Shown in pieces: positions 55,701 through 63,580 of a stretch of 64,000 bases of DNA (the first letter of the stretch is position 1; each line of letters begins with the position of its first letter). The stretch spans positions 1-64,000 of the forward strand of contig NZ_JAFEMD010000006.1 of assembly GCF_016892765.1 (NCBI RefSeq), in the 5' to 3' direction. The position numbers and the translations under genes were made by a program. The notes under the pieces were generated by a model. It had not been told where the DNA came from, ran no database searches, and was given only the letters and a program-made list of their open reading frames with translations. This DNA is from Microvirga arvi (GTDB lineage Bacteria > Pseudomonadota > Alphaproteobacteria > Rhizobiales > Beijerinckiaceae).

Positions 55701-56974
55701 CCGCCAATCAGGACGTCGTCGCCGGCACCTCCGTCCAGCGTATCCCAGCCGATGCCGCCATTGAGCGTGTCGTCGCCGACGCCGCCTTCAAGGCGGTCGT
55801 CGCCGTTGAGACCGCTGATGACGTCGCTGCCTGCATCGCCGCGCAGGCGGTTGGACCCAGCGCTCCCTGTGATGGTGTCGTCGTTCCGGGTACCGCGGAT
55901 TCTCTCGATGTTGATGAGGGTGTCGACATCGCCGTTCGCACCGGCGACCGTGACAGCGCCCTGTGCATTGACGTTCGACAGGTTGATGTTGATCCCCGCC
56001 TTTCCAGCAACCTCGGCGGTATCACTGCGATAATCGACCTCGTCGTCGCCTGCGCCGCCATCGAACGTGTCATTTCCGGCAAAGCCGCGGAAACGCTGGA
56101 ATCCTGCCGCCCCGGTGAATCGATCGTTGCCAGCCGTGCCGTAGACGGCCTCGATGCCGGTGAATTGATCCGTCTCGGGCCCTTGCTCGTTCGATGTGAC
56201 CGTGCCGGATCCCTGTGCGGTGAAGGTGACCGTGATCCCCTGTGTGCGCCCCTCCGGACCTCTGTAGCTCAGCACATCGAAGTTATCGACCGGCCCATCG
56301 CCGCCATGGATCGTGTCGTTGCCGAAGCCGGCGTAGAACTCGTTATCGTGATTGTCACCGATCAGGAGATCGTCGTACGCTGTTGCATAGACGCTGTTGA
56401 TCGAATGCAGGATATCAGTTTCTGCAGGTCCGCCCCTGCTTGTGATCTTGCCCAAATCGTCGGCGGCATCGCCGTCGACGAGATCAACCTCAATTCCATG
56501 CTGCCGGTTGTCGAATGCATAGTTCACATAATCATAATCGTTGATGCCGGTGTCGCCGCCACCAAACACCTCATCGTTGCCCAGTCCGGGCACGAATGTG
56601 TTTTCGAGACCGTTGCCGTTCAACGTGTCATTGCCGCCCATGATGAGGGCAAACACGGCGGACGAGCTTGCTCCAGGGCTGAGCCAAGCCTCCTCGAACT
56701 GCGCACGCGTGAGGGGAATCGCAATGTCATCGATCCCGCCGATCGGTTCCTCGTCCCCGCTTTGCGGATCCTCATCGGAAAGGTAAAGGCCGATGGCATA
56801 GATATTGAGAGTCTCTGAATCCCAGAACACCCGGACGATGCGGGTCTCACCGCCGAGGGTGAATGTGTAATCCCGGCCGGTGTCCCCGTTCGGGGTTTGG
56901 ATAACGGTAACGCCAACCGGGAAGAAGCCTTCCGCAGACAAAGCAGCGTTGTTGTAGATGTTGAATATGGCCAT
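52706..56974 (-). CDS. Large RTX (Ca2+-binding repeat) secreted protein
   Basis: A 1422-aa protein with no N-terminal signal peptide. After a unique N-terminal domain (about 1-110) come four tandem modules of roughly 215-225 aa. Each has RTX nonapeptides (GGAGNDTIYGG type), an NDLSY segment, GITVTF, a TDTFYNIHAVRGTNGNDTF block, EVDYR and a DTDTLTKIERVRGT block. A cadherin-like domain lies near residue 1150-1250 (YTLVNDAGGRF, TVVVRATDQFG), followed by a final RTX block and the C-terminal domain expected to carry the type I secretion signal. Likely an exported adhesin or matrix protein. No T1SS genes are nearby. Confidence 0.9.
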   Translation of the reverse strand: MAIFNIYNNAALSAEGFFPVGVTVIQTPNGDTGRDYTFTLGGETRIVRVFWDSETLNIYAIGLYLSDEDPQSGDEEPIGGIDDIAIPLTRAQFEEAWLSPGASSSAVFALIMGGNDTLNGNGLENTFVPGLGNDEVFGGGDTGINDYDYVNYAFDNRQHGIEVDLVDGDAADDLGKITSRGGPAETDILHSINSVYATAYDDLLIGDNHDNEFYAGFGNDTIHGGDGPVDNFDVLSYRGPEGRTQGITVTFTAQGSGTVTSNEQGPETDQFTGIEAVYGTAGNDRFTGAAGFQRFRGFAGNDTFDGGAGDDEVDYRSDTAEVAGKAGININLSNVNAQGAVTVAGANGDVDTLINIERIRGTRNDDTITGSAGSNRLRGDAGSDVISGLNGDDRLEGGVGDDTLNGGIGWDTLDGGAGDDVLIGGVGANTDEDYFVGGAGNDTIYGGEVAQDDNPNTNWNDLSYIESGLLGITVTFNDNANRYGSGTVVKPDEGGTDTFYNIHAVRGTNGNDTFIGGESAVPQRFIGYGGDDTFDGTKGVNEVDYRAEYRAAPAELKRGMEIDLRDGDTVLVTDLAGDTDTLTKIERVRGTEEDDEIYGNGLNNRLRGDNGNDLLTGEAGDDRLEGGAGWDTLDGGTGNDILVGGVGAATDEDYFWGSAGNDTIFGGDYEQNDDPNTDWNDLTYYERGFAGIIVTFDDFTGRYGSGIVEKKADDGSVVGTDTFYNIHAVRGTNGEDVFVGGEGTVVQRFMGFAGDDLFDGTRGINEVDYRLEAREAERTTGMTIDLSSGDTVEITDAGGDTDTLTLIERLRGTDHGDKLYGNYLNNRLRGDGGDDLVEGRDGFDRLEGGAGNDKLNGGGDDDILLGDAGNDTLNGGAGWDTLDGGAGNDVLVGGVGAATDEDSFLGSIGNDTIYGGDVEQNDDPSTNWNDLSYSNGIFSGIEVTFTSGNRYGTGTVVKKDGNEIVGTDQFFNIHAVRGTAGADTFTGAESSVAQRFIGFSGADIFDGTNGLNEIDYRADYRATPDPLKRGMTIDLRGGDTVKVTDLSGAEDTLTKIERIRGTEADDRIYGNGLDNRLRGDNGNDLLSGGAGNDQLEGGAGVDTALYSGARSNYHVVNNGTTLTITDQRDGSEGTDTVIDVEVFNFGGTVLNLAEVINHGSAINLSGGMVFENSATGADIGTLSVTNRDALSTHSYTLVNDAGGRFQLASDGKTIEVKNGLLLDYEQAITHTVVVRATDQFGKSVDQTLTIVLQDVAKESTTGTTGSDTVSGGSGTDSLSGGGGNDVLNAGGGKDKIDGGTGNDRIIGGAGQDSLTGGAGKDVFAFASKDTGTSKGTADYITDFSGKGGDKIDLKAIDADTKKKGDQAFSFIGKNDFTKAGQVRYEKSGKDTYVYLNTDSDKTAEGVIKLKGAMDLQKGWFVL

Positions 56975-57411
56975 GGATTGCCCCTCTAAATTGCCCAGCT
57001 AACCTTCGAGCCGATCAAAACGCAGGAATACCTTTCCGGCACCGGTCGAAATTTGTTGTTTGAAGGAATTTATCCAGAATTGAAGGCCGCGAACAAGTCC
57101 CACCAAAGAGGAATGTCTCAGCTTACCGGCTCTCACGAAGCTAAGACATTCGTCGTCTGCTTCAAATATCTTACAGTGATTATGATTTCTGGATGCCGAA
57201 TCCGAACTATTCCAATGAAAAAAGCCGGTCGAAGATAATGCAGATCAATAAGAAATCAGGTTTGAATTTTATGAAGATCAGTAAAGAAATGTTATCACAG
57301 CACGATGAGCGCAGAATTAGCAGTTGTGATTTTACGCACATCCTTCATTCTGACCTTGGCTGTAATTAAAAGCATCAATCAGCCAGGGAATACTTTTCAG
57401 AGGACTTCAAT
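56975..57411. other. A/T-rich intergenic region
   Basis: Noticeably richer in A and T than its surroundings. It must hold the promoter of the minus-strand RTX gene and probably that of the gene at 57412. The short open frames (57053-57238, 57305-57724) show no family resemblance; the latter is out of frame with the real gene at 57412. Confidence 0.5.
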
Positions 57412-57822
57412 ATGCGCGCTTCTTCACTCAGCTTCCGATTGGCCGTTCTGTTCGTCATCGCCGGAATGGCCATGGGGATTGGCATGGCTGCGACACAGAA
57501 CCACGCGATCATGCCGGCCCATGCCCATCTCAACCTGCTGGGATGGGTCTCGCTGTTCCTGTTCGGCATCTATTATGAGCGCCGCCCTACCATCGATTCG
57601 AGCCGTCTGGCCACGATCCAAGTCGTCCTGTGGTCGCTCGGCACCGTCGTGCTCACGATCGCCGTCGCGGCCATCCATCTCGGCTATACCGCCGCCGATC
57701 CGGTCGCCGCGCTGGCCTCCCTGATCGTCCTGGCTGCCATGATCCTGTTCGCCTACTTCGTCTTCCGCCCAGCGCGGGATCTCGCTCCAAGTCCAACGGC
57801 TCATCTGACGCCGGCAGAATAG
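57412..57822 (+). CDS. Four-helix integral membrane protein of unknown function
   Basis: A 136-aa protein with AGAGGA before the ATG and four hydrophobic helices. The first loop has MPAHAHLNLLGWVSLFLFGIY; the His-x-His in a membrane context is reminiscent of small haem- or copper-oxidase-like proteins, but no assignment is safe. It stands alone between the two RTX genes, on the opposite strand. Confidence 0.75.
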   Translation: MRASSLSFRLAVLFVIAGMAMGIGMAATQNHAIMPAHAHLNLLGWVSLFLFGIYYERRPTIDSSRLATIQVVLWSLGTVVLTIAVAAIHLGYTAADPVAALASLIVLAAMILFAYFVFRPARDLAPSPTAHLTPAE

Positions 57823-57937
57823 AACTATCAGGGCAAGTAAATCGTAGAGCCGTCCGATTCAGGTCATAAGCGAACGAAAGGGAGGGCGCGCGCCCTCCCT
57901 CACGTGTCGCTGGACCTCTCCCGCACACAATCACGCA

Positions 57938-60265
57938 TCAGAGGATGAGGTCATTTCTAAATTCATAATCAGTCGCGTGAAGGCTTGTGATCCCTTTCAA
58001 TTGAAAGGTTGCGGTGTAGGCCCCGTCGGTCACGGTCCAAATATCGCCCGAGTTCTTGAGAGAGCCGGCTGTGAAGCCTTGAAAGATGAGACGGTCCCCG
58101 GCGTTTGCACCATTGCCGATAAAGTCAGTGACAATATCGCCGCTGATCTCGCCTTTCTTGAACACAAAGGTATCGAATTCGCTACCTCCCGTCAGAGTAT
58201 CCGTGCCTGCGGCCCCGTTGAGAACATCGGCACCGACACCGCCCTTGAGGATGTTGGCAGCGCTATTGCCCAGCAGCTTGTTGCCGAGGTCGTTTCCAGT
58301 GCCGTTGATGGCGCCTGTTCCTTCCAGGGTGAGGTTCTCTACATTGGCGGAAAGCGTATAGCTGACCGTAGTACGGATCTGATCGGTGCCCGCATTTCCA
58401 ACCTCGATAACCACATCGCTGGTGGTGTTCACCCCGTAGATGTCGTCGCCACCCCTGCCCTCAAGGCGATCATTCCCCAACATGCCATCGAGAAGATTGT
58501 TCTGATCGTTCCCGGTCAAGGTGTTGCTGCTGGAATTGCCGATCCCATTGGCAGCCGCTCCCGTCAGGAACAGGTTTTCGACTTGGTCGGATAGGGTGAA
58601 GCTGACACTGCTGTAGACCGTGTCGGTTCCGCCGAGGCCGCTGTTGGCCTTCTCCACGATGATGTCACTCGCGTTGTCGACGAAGTAGGTATCGTTGCCG
58701 TCCCCGCCGTCCATGCTGTCTGCCCCCTCCTTTCCATCGAGGGTATCGTTGCCGCCGGCGCTCTTGAGCACATTCACAAGGGCATTGCCGGTGAGAATAT
58801 TGGCAAGTTCGTTGCCGTAGCCGTTGATGGCGCGGGTCCCCGTCAGGGTCAAATTCTCCACATTGGCCGTCAGCGTATAGGTGATCGAGGAGAGAACGTG
58901 ATCGGCGGAGCCTTCTCCGGGTTTCTCAGTGACGAGATCGCCGGAATGGTTGACAGTGTAGGTGTCGTTGCCGCCGGCGCCGCGCATGTCGTCACCGCCG
59001 GTGCTGCCATCAATGCGGTTGTCGCCTGCGTCGCCTATCCAAACGTTGCTGTAGTTCGGAACCGAAATCGATCCTGTTTCCATCCCGGTGATGGTGTTGT
59101 TGGAGAGCGCCGTTCTGGTGGGACCTCCATCGTCGTTGGTCCCCTCCTCCCGGATGCCGTAGCGGGCGTTGATGGCACCGTCGGAGAAAATCGTGTTGTT
59201 CAGGATCTGTGTATCGGTGGAGTAGTAGGTCTTCTGGCTGTAATCGTCATCGAAGCGCAGGCGGATGTTGATCTCGTCATAGATATTATCGGCTTCCTGC
59301 GAGTTGTTGGAGACGCGGCTGTTCTGAACGATGGTGTAGGTCGAGCCTTCGATCTTCACGCCTTGACGCATGTTTCCATAGATGTTGACCTGATCAATCG
59401 TGACGTGATCGGACAGCTTGACCAGGACACCTTCCTTGCCGTTGTTGTGATAGGAGCCGCCAATGATCTGGACGTCGGTGACCCAAGGGATCTCCGTCGA
59501 GTTCGCGGGAGGAATGTTTCCGCGCTGAATGGTGATTCCGGCTCCACCGGCCCAGGCGCCGTTGTACATGTAACGAAAGCCGTTGTTGTAGGCTTCGTTG
59601 TCCTTCAGGACGAGGTTCTTGGTCTCGTTCTGGATATTGAAGCCGTGACGGTCGTTCTCGTAGGCTTTGTTGTTCTCGTAGACTCCACCCACCACTGCGT
59701 CTGCCACGAAGCCGTCGAGGCCGTTGTGGTGGGAGACGGAGTTCTTGATCGTCATGTTGTAGGTCAGTTCATGTGGGTTGAACCCATAGGCCGTGCAATT
59801 CTGGACTTCTACGTTGTCGAGAGTGATGTTCGTCTGCGTGCGACCGGAGCCGTCCTCTTTGATGCCGCAGATGAACCCGGCCTGATGCCCCGTGTTGTTG
59901 GCGCGGTTACCATCAATGACAAGGTTAGAGACCGTCACGTTGTCGACATTTTCCAACTTGGTGCGCACAATGCCGTTTATTCTGGCGTCGAAGTGGTCGA
60001 CCAGCTTGATGGTCGATTCACGCGCACCAGCGGCCCCGGAACCGACGAGCGCAACGCCCGACATCAGTTCGACGGCACCCGTCGACGGGTTGTTTGGATC
60101 GCCGGTCACGAGGTACGTGCCCTTGGCCAGCATAACGGTGACCGGGCCGGCGGATGGGTTCTTCAGGTAAGCTGCGTTCGCTGCCTTGATCGCGGCATTA
60201 ATGGCATCTGTGTTTGCTCGAGCATTGGTCGAGGGCGGCGCAACAAGAATGGGCTCTGCTGCCAT
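57938..60265 (-). CDS. AlgE-like mannuronan C5-epimerase module fused to RTX repeats (altered catalytic motif)
   Basis: A 775-aa protein from the ATG at 60265 (AGGGGAGAG upstream); the longer frame is not needed. Residues 1-400 are a right-handed parallel beta-helix with AlgE hallmarks: NCTAYGFNPHELTYN (157-171) and HHNGLDGFVAD (179-189). Aligning to AlgE4, Tyr149, His154 and Asp178 correspond to Y160, H165 and D189, but Asp152 is N163. Residues 430-690 are RTX-type repeats with the SxTYTLTANVENLTLTG pattern, and the C-terminus resembles a type I secretion domain. Expected to act on alginate-like polymer outside the cell, if active. Confidence 0.8.
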   Translation of the reverse strand: MAAEPILVAPPSTNARANTDAINAAIKAANAAYLKNPSAGPVTVMLAKGTYLVTGDPNNPSTGAVELMSGVALVGSGAAGARESTIKLVDHFDARINGIVRTKLENVDNVTVSNLVIDGNRANNTGHQAGFICGIKEDGSGRTQTNITLDNVEVQNCTAYGFNPHELTYNMTIKNSVSHHNGLDGFVADAVVGGVYENNKAYENDRHGFNIQNETKNLVLKDNEAYNNGFRYMYNGAWAGGAGITIQRGNIPPANSTEIPWVTDVQIIGGSYHNNGKEGVLVKLSDHVTIDQVNIYGNMRQGVKIEGSTYTIVQNSRVSNNSQEADNIYDEINIRLRFDDDYSQKTYYSTDTQILNNTIFSDGAINARYGIREEGTNDDGGPTRTALSNNTITGMETGSISVPNYSNVWIGDAGDNRIDGSTGGDDMRGAGGNDTYTVNHSGDLVTEKPGEGSADHVLSSITYTLTANVENLTLTGTRAINGYGNELANILTGNALVNVLKSAGGNDTLDGKEGADSMDGGDGNDTYFVDNASDIIVEKANSGLGGTDTVYSSVSFTLSDQVENLFLTGAAANGIGNSSSNTLTGNDQNNLLDGMLGNDRLEGRGGDDIYGVNTTSDVVIEVGNAGTDQIRTTVSYTLSANVENLTLEGTGAINGTGNDLGNKLLGNSAANILKGGVGADVLNGAAGTDTLTGGSEFDTFVFKKGEISGDIVTDFIGNGANAGDRLIFQGFTAGSLKNSGDIWTVTDGAYTATFQLKGITSLHATDYEFRNDLIL

Positions 60266-60692
60266 TTCTGCTCTCCCCTTGAAGGCTGTGCAGCATAGCA
60301 ATTGCAGATTCCCGATCGAATGCGCATCGGGGGTATCGCACATAAGTATATTTAGATCTTGTGCGACAACCTCGACGCATCATCGAGCATGAATGCTGAT
60401 AATGACTCATATTAAATGTGAGCATACTTTCCCTATATTGAATCCGGGTTAGGATTATATAGGGCATTATGCTGGCATCCGATGCTGGGCGGTCACGCTC
60501 GCCCCGCATTCACGACAGAATATAGGACCAAATGCAAAAAGCCCCGCACGCGGCGGTGCCCGCGCCGCGGCAGGTACCGTCGAGAGGACGGCCATGGGCA
60601 TGGCAAAAATGCATGCAGACAAACCCGATCTGCTCATCTGCCTCCTCCTGTCCCTGGGTTCATGGCTGGGTCATGGGGCCCTGGGTCCGGCG
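60266..60692. other. Intergenic region
   Basis: Upstream region of the AlgE-like gene, A/T-rich from 60350 to 60470 and therefore the probable promoter area. A GC-rich inverted repeat (around 60541-60575, GCCCCGCACGCGGC region) could be a terminator for minus-strand transcription from the right. No gene recognised. Confidence 0.4.
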
Positions 60693-60844
60693 TTGAATAC
60701 TACCTTTCAATCCCGCTTCATGTCGAAGAGGGTCCGGCCCGTGGCCGTCGGCTTGTCCCATGCCTTATCGAGCCGGCCGATATGGGACTGGTAGCCGTAG
60801 GCCCACTCGCGCTCGGCATCGGTATGATGGACGATGCTCGTGAA
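60693..60844 (-). pseudogene. Remnant of a HAD-family phosphatase (C-terminal end)
   Basis: On the minus strand the frame reads FTSIVHHTDAEREWAYGYQS and then HIGRLDKAWDK, ending DMKRD followed by TGA. This resembles the C-terminus of a HAD-family hydrolase with VHHTDAEREWAYDR-S-IGRLDKAL and DMKRDW; the TGA replaces the expected Trp codon. Upstream sequence in the same frame no longer resembles the family. A decayed partner gene of the adjacent sulfatase operon is likely. Confidence 0.65.
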
Positions 60845-60988
60845 GCGACGGGGACGAATTTGATGATCGCCTACCTGGCGGCCCCATCGTTCCAGGACGG
60901 AAGCACATCGCGTCCATGCCGTACCCTCCGGGTGCCTGGATGATTCAACCGGGCGGAGAGCCATCGCCCACCGCCCGGCAGGTCGCGT

Positions 60989-62545
60989 TCAATCGCCGCC
61001 TGCGGCCTCCGACATCTTCGCCATCGCGTCGTCGATGGTGAAGCTGTTCGGCTTCTGCACGGCAGGGAAGTCTCTGAAGGTTTCCGCGAACTTCCCCGCG
61101 ACCGCCTGCACTGCGTAGATGAGGTAGGCGTGATTCATCATCCAGTCGTTGTAGGTGTTCGACGTGACGGTCGCGAATTCATACGGATCGGTGCGGAGAT
61201 TGTAGATGACTGGGGCCCGCAGCCGCGTGAACGGCTCGCGCCAGACGGCCAGCGTGCCCGGAGTCCGCTGCTCCATGAACGTGATCTTCCAGTTGTCCAT
61301 GCGAATGGCCAGCACGTCGCCGTCGTCGCTGAAATAGACGAAGAAGTTGCGCGGGCTCTTCTCTTCCTCTCCGGTCAGGTACGGCAGCAGGTCGTAGCCA
61401 TCGATATGGTTCTTGTAGGTGCGCCCGATGGCCTGATACCCCTGCTTAAGCTTGTCGACCACGTCCGGGGCGCCTGCCATGGCCAGGAAGGTCGGCATCC
61501 AGTCATGGTGCTGGACGATCTCGTTGCTGACCGAGCCGGCCTCGATCTTCCCCGGCCAGCGCACCAGCAGCGGCACGCGGAAGGCGCCTTCCCAGTTAGT
61601 ATTCTTCTCGCTCCGGAACGGGGTGGTGCCGCCATCCGGCCATGAGTTGCGGTGCGGGCCGTTGTCGGTCGAGTACTGCACGAAGGTGTCGTCGGCGATG
61701 CCGAGCTCGTCGAGGAAGTCGAGCATCTGGCCGACGTTCTTGTCGTGGTCGATCATGGTGTCATGGTAGGGTGATTGCCAACGTCCCGCCTGGCCGCGGC
61801 TCTCGGGTTTGGTGTGCGTGTAGAGGTGCATGTGGGTCGTGTTCAGCCACACGAACCAGGGCTTGCCGGCCTCTTCCTGCCGCTTGATGAAATCCTGCGC
61901 CGCGGCGACGAAGTCATCGTCGCAGGTTTCCATGCGCTTTCGGTTGAGCGGTCCGGTGTCCTCGATCTTCTGCTTGCCGACACGGCCCCAGCGCGGCATC
62001 TCGGTCGGATCGTCCGTGTCCGTTGCCCAGGAATGCATGACGCCGCGGGGGCCGAACTTGTCCCGGAAATGGGGAAAATCCTTGGACGAGGGATAGTCGT
62101 CCATCTCCGGCTCCTCCTCGGCGTTGAGGTGATAGAGGTTGCCGAAGAACTCGTCGAAGCCGTGGTTGGTCGGCAGCATGTGGTTGAGGTCGCCGAGGTG
62201 GTTCTTGCCGAACTGGCCCGTGGCGTAGCCCTGCTCCTTGAGCAGCGCCGCGATGGTCACGATCTTTTCCGACATGCCGACAGGCGCGCCGGGGAGCCCG
62301 ACCTTCGAGAGTCCGGTGCGGTAGACGCTCTGCCCGGTGATGAAGGCCGCGCGTCCGGCGGTGCAGGATTGCTCGCCGTAGGAGTCGGTGAACATCATGC
62401 CTTCCTTGGCGAGCCGGTCGATGTTGGGCGTGCGGTAGCCCATCAACCCCTGTGAGTAGCAGCTCAGGTTCGAGATGCCGATGTCGTCGCCCCAGATGAC
62501 GAGGATGTTGGGCTTGCCGTTCTGCTTCCTAGGCTGCTGTGCCAT
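60989..62545 (-). CDS. Cys-type sulfatase (arylsulfatase family)
   Basis: A 518-aa sulfatase: metal site WGDDIG near residue 18, the modification motif CTAGR at 61-65 (CxAxR; Cys61 becomes formylglycine), FGKNHLGD, HMHLYTHTKPE and YSTDNGPH. No signal peptide, so it is probably cytoplasmic. It hydrolyses sulfate esters, or perhaps phosphonate-type esters; the substrate is not predictable. It is the last gene of an operon that encodes its own activating enzyme. Confidence 0.93.
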   Translation of the reverse strand: MAQQPRKQNGKPNILVIWGDDIGISNLSCYSQGLMGYRTPNIDRLAKEGMMFTDSYGEQSCTAGRAAFITGQSVYRTGLSKVGLPGAPVGMSEKIVTIAALLKEQGYATGQFGKNHLGDLNHMLPTNHGFDEFFGNLYHLNAEEEPEMDDYPSSKDFPHFRDKFGPRGVMHSWATDTDDPTEMPRWGRVGKQKIEDTGPLNRKRMETCDDDFVAAAQDFIKRQEEAGKPWFVWLNTTHMHLYTHTKPESRGQAGRWQSPYHDTMIDHDKNVGQMLDFLDELGIADDTFVQYSTDNGPHRNSWPDGGTTPFRSEKNTNWEGAFRVPLLVRWPGKIEAGSVSNEIVQHHDWMPTFLAMAGAPDVVDKLKQGYQAIGRTYKNHIDGYDLLPYLTGEEEKSPRNFFVYFSDDGDVLAIRMDNWKITFMEQRTPGTLAVWREPFTRLRAPVIYNLRTDPYEFATVTSNTYNDWMMNHAYLIYAVQAVAGKFAETFRDFPAVQKPNSFTIDDAMAKMSEAAGGD

Positions 62546-62596
62546 GTCTGGCTCCCTGGACGTGAAGGCGTTGCAAGTGGACGGGCTGGCGCCTCC

Positions 62597-63070
62597 TCAA
62601 CCGAATGGCCCGACCTGGAAGACCATACTCACGATGGCCGCGACGCCGATGGCGAGCAGGACGGCGGCGGTGATCAGCGTGAGCGAGACGGGAAAACGGC
62701 TCTCGCCGTGCACAAGTCCGGCGGCCTTCATCGCCTCGCGCTCGTGGCGCAGGCCGATCATGAACTGCACGTGGTAGACGATGCCGATGACGAGCATCGC
62801 GATGCCGAGCGCCACCAGGGCGACACCGAAATTTCGGGGCGCGGCGGCATGGGCGATGGTTCCCGCCTGCCGCAGCTTGTCGAACACCTGGTAGATCGTG
62901 AAGCCGAAGCTGATCAGCGACAGCGAGGTGCGGATCACCGACATCAGCGTGCGATCGGCGCTCATGCGCGTGCGTTGGAACGACATCCCCGTGCGGCGCG
63001 ACGACAGCTCGACCGAGATCCGATCGGCGTCGGACCCTGCTGTGACCGGGGCACTGTTGTCGGTGGCCAT
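62597..63070 (-). CDS. DUF202/YidH-type small membrane protein
   Basis: A 157-aa protein with three membrane helices. Residues 20-65 show the DUF202 pattern RTGMSFQRTRMSADRTLMSV, IRTSLSLISFGFTIYQ, followed by VALVALGIAMLVIGI and a C-terminal helix. Function of the family is unknown. It lies 6 bp after the preceding membrane protein gene and 51 bp before the sulfatase. Confidence 0.8.
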   Translation of the reverse strand: MATDNSAPVTAGSDADRISVELSSRRTGMSFQRTRMSADRTLMSVIRTSLSLISFGFTIYQVFDKLRQAGTIAHAAAPRNFGVALVALGIAMLVIGIVYHVQFMIGLRHEREAMKAAGLVHGESRFPVSLTLITAAVLLAIGVAAIVSMVFQVGPFG

Positions 63071-63076
63071 GACGCG

Positions 63077-63580
63077 TTACCTCGTGCCGTCGGAGGAATG
63101 GACGAAGCGACGGGCGATCCGGCAGATCGGACCGCGAAGCAGGAAGTACGGCAGGACGGCAAGCAGCAGCGCGACGAGCAGCGCCTCCCCGGGATAGAAG
63201 GTGCCGAGCACGCGCCACTGGTAGACCACGTCCATTACGAGGCCGATCAGGACGAGGCGCGACGTCGCGAGCAGCCCTTCGCGGAGACGGCCCTCACGCT
63301 CGGAGGGGCTGCTGAGGACGGTCCAGAAATACGGTGCCCGGCCCATCCGTGCGTCCCGGAAGCCGTCGTGCAGCGCAGCGACGAAAGCCATGGTCGGCTG
63401 GAGCAGAAAACGGAACGACATCGGGCCGCCGGGCCGCTCGGCGATGTCGCGCCAGATACGGTGGTGCACCTCGGCCGAGAAGCCGTACCAAGCCGCCCCG
63501 AGCACGATCAGAGCGGCCGCGAGCACCACCACGAGCCAAGCCATGACCTGGGCTCCCGGTGGCGCCGTCTGCACGTTCAT
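63077..63580 (-). CDS. Membrane protein of the sulfatase operon
   Basis: A 167-aa protein from the ATG at 63580, which overlaps the FGE stop in ATGA. Helices near residues 13-33, 110-130 and 135-152, with a central soluble part (HHRIWRDIAERPGGPMSFRF). No family was recognised with confidence. Conserved placement between FGE and DUF202 genes suggests a role in the sulfatase pathway. Confidence 0.7.
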   Translation of the reverse strand: MNVQTAPPGAQVMAWLVVVLAAALIVLGAAWYGFSAEVHHRIWRDIAERPGGPMSFRFLLQPTMAFVAALHDGFRDARMGRAPYFWTVLSSPSEREGRLREGLLATSRLVLIGLVMDVVYQWRVLGTFYPGEALLVALLLAVLPYFLLRGPICRIARRFVHSSDGTR

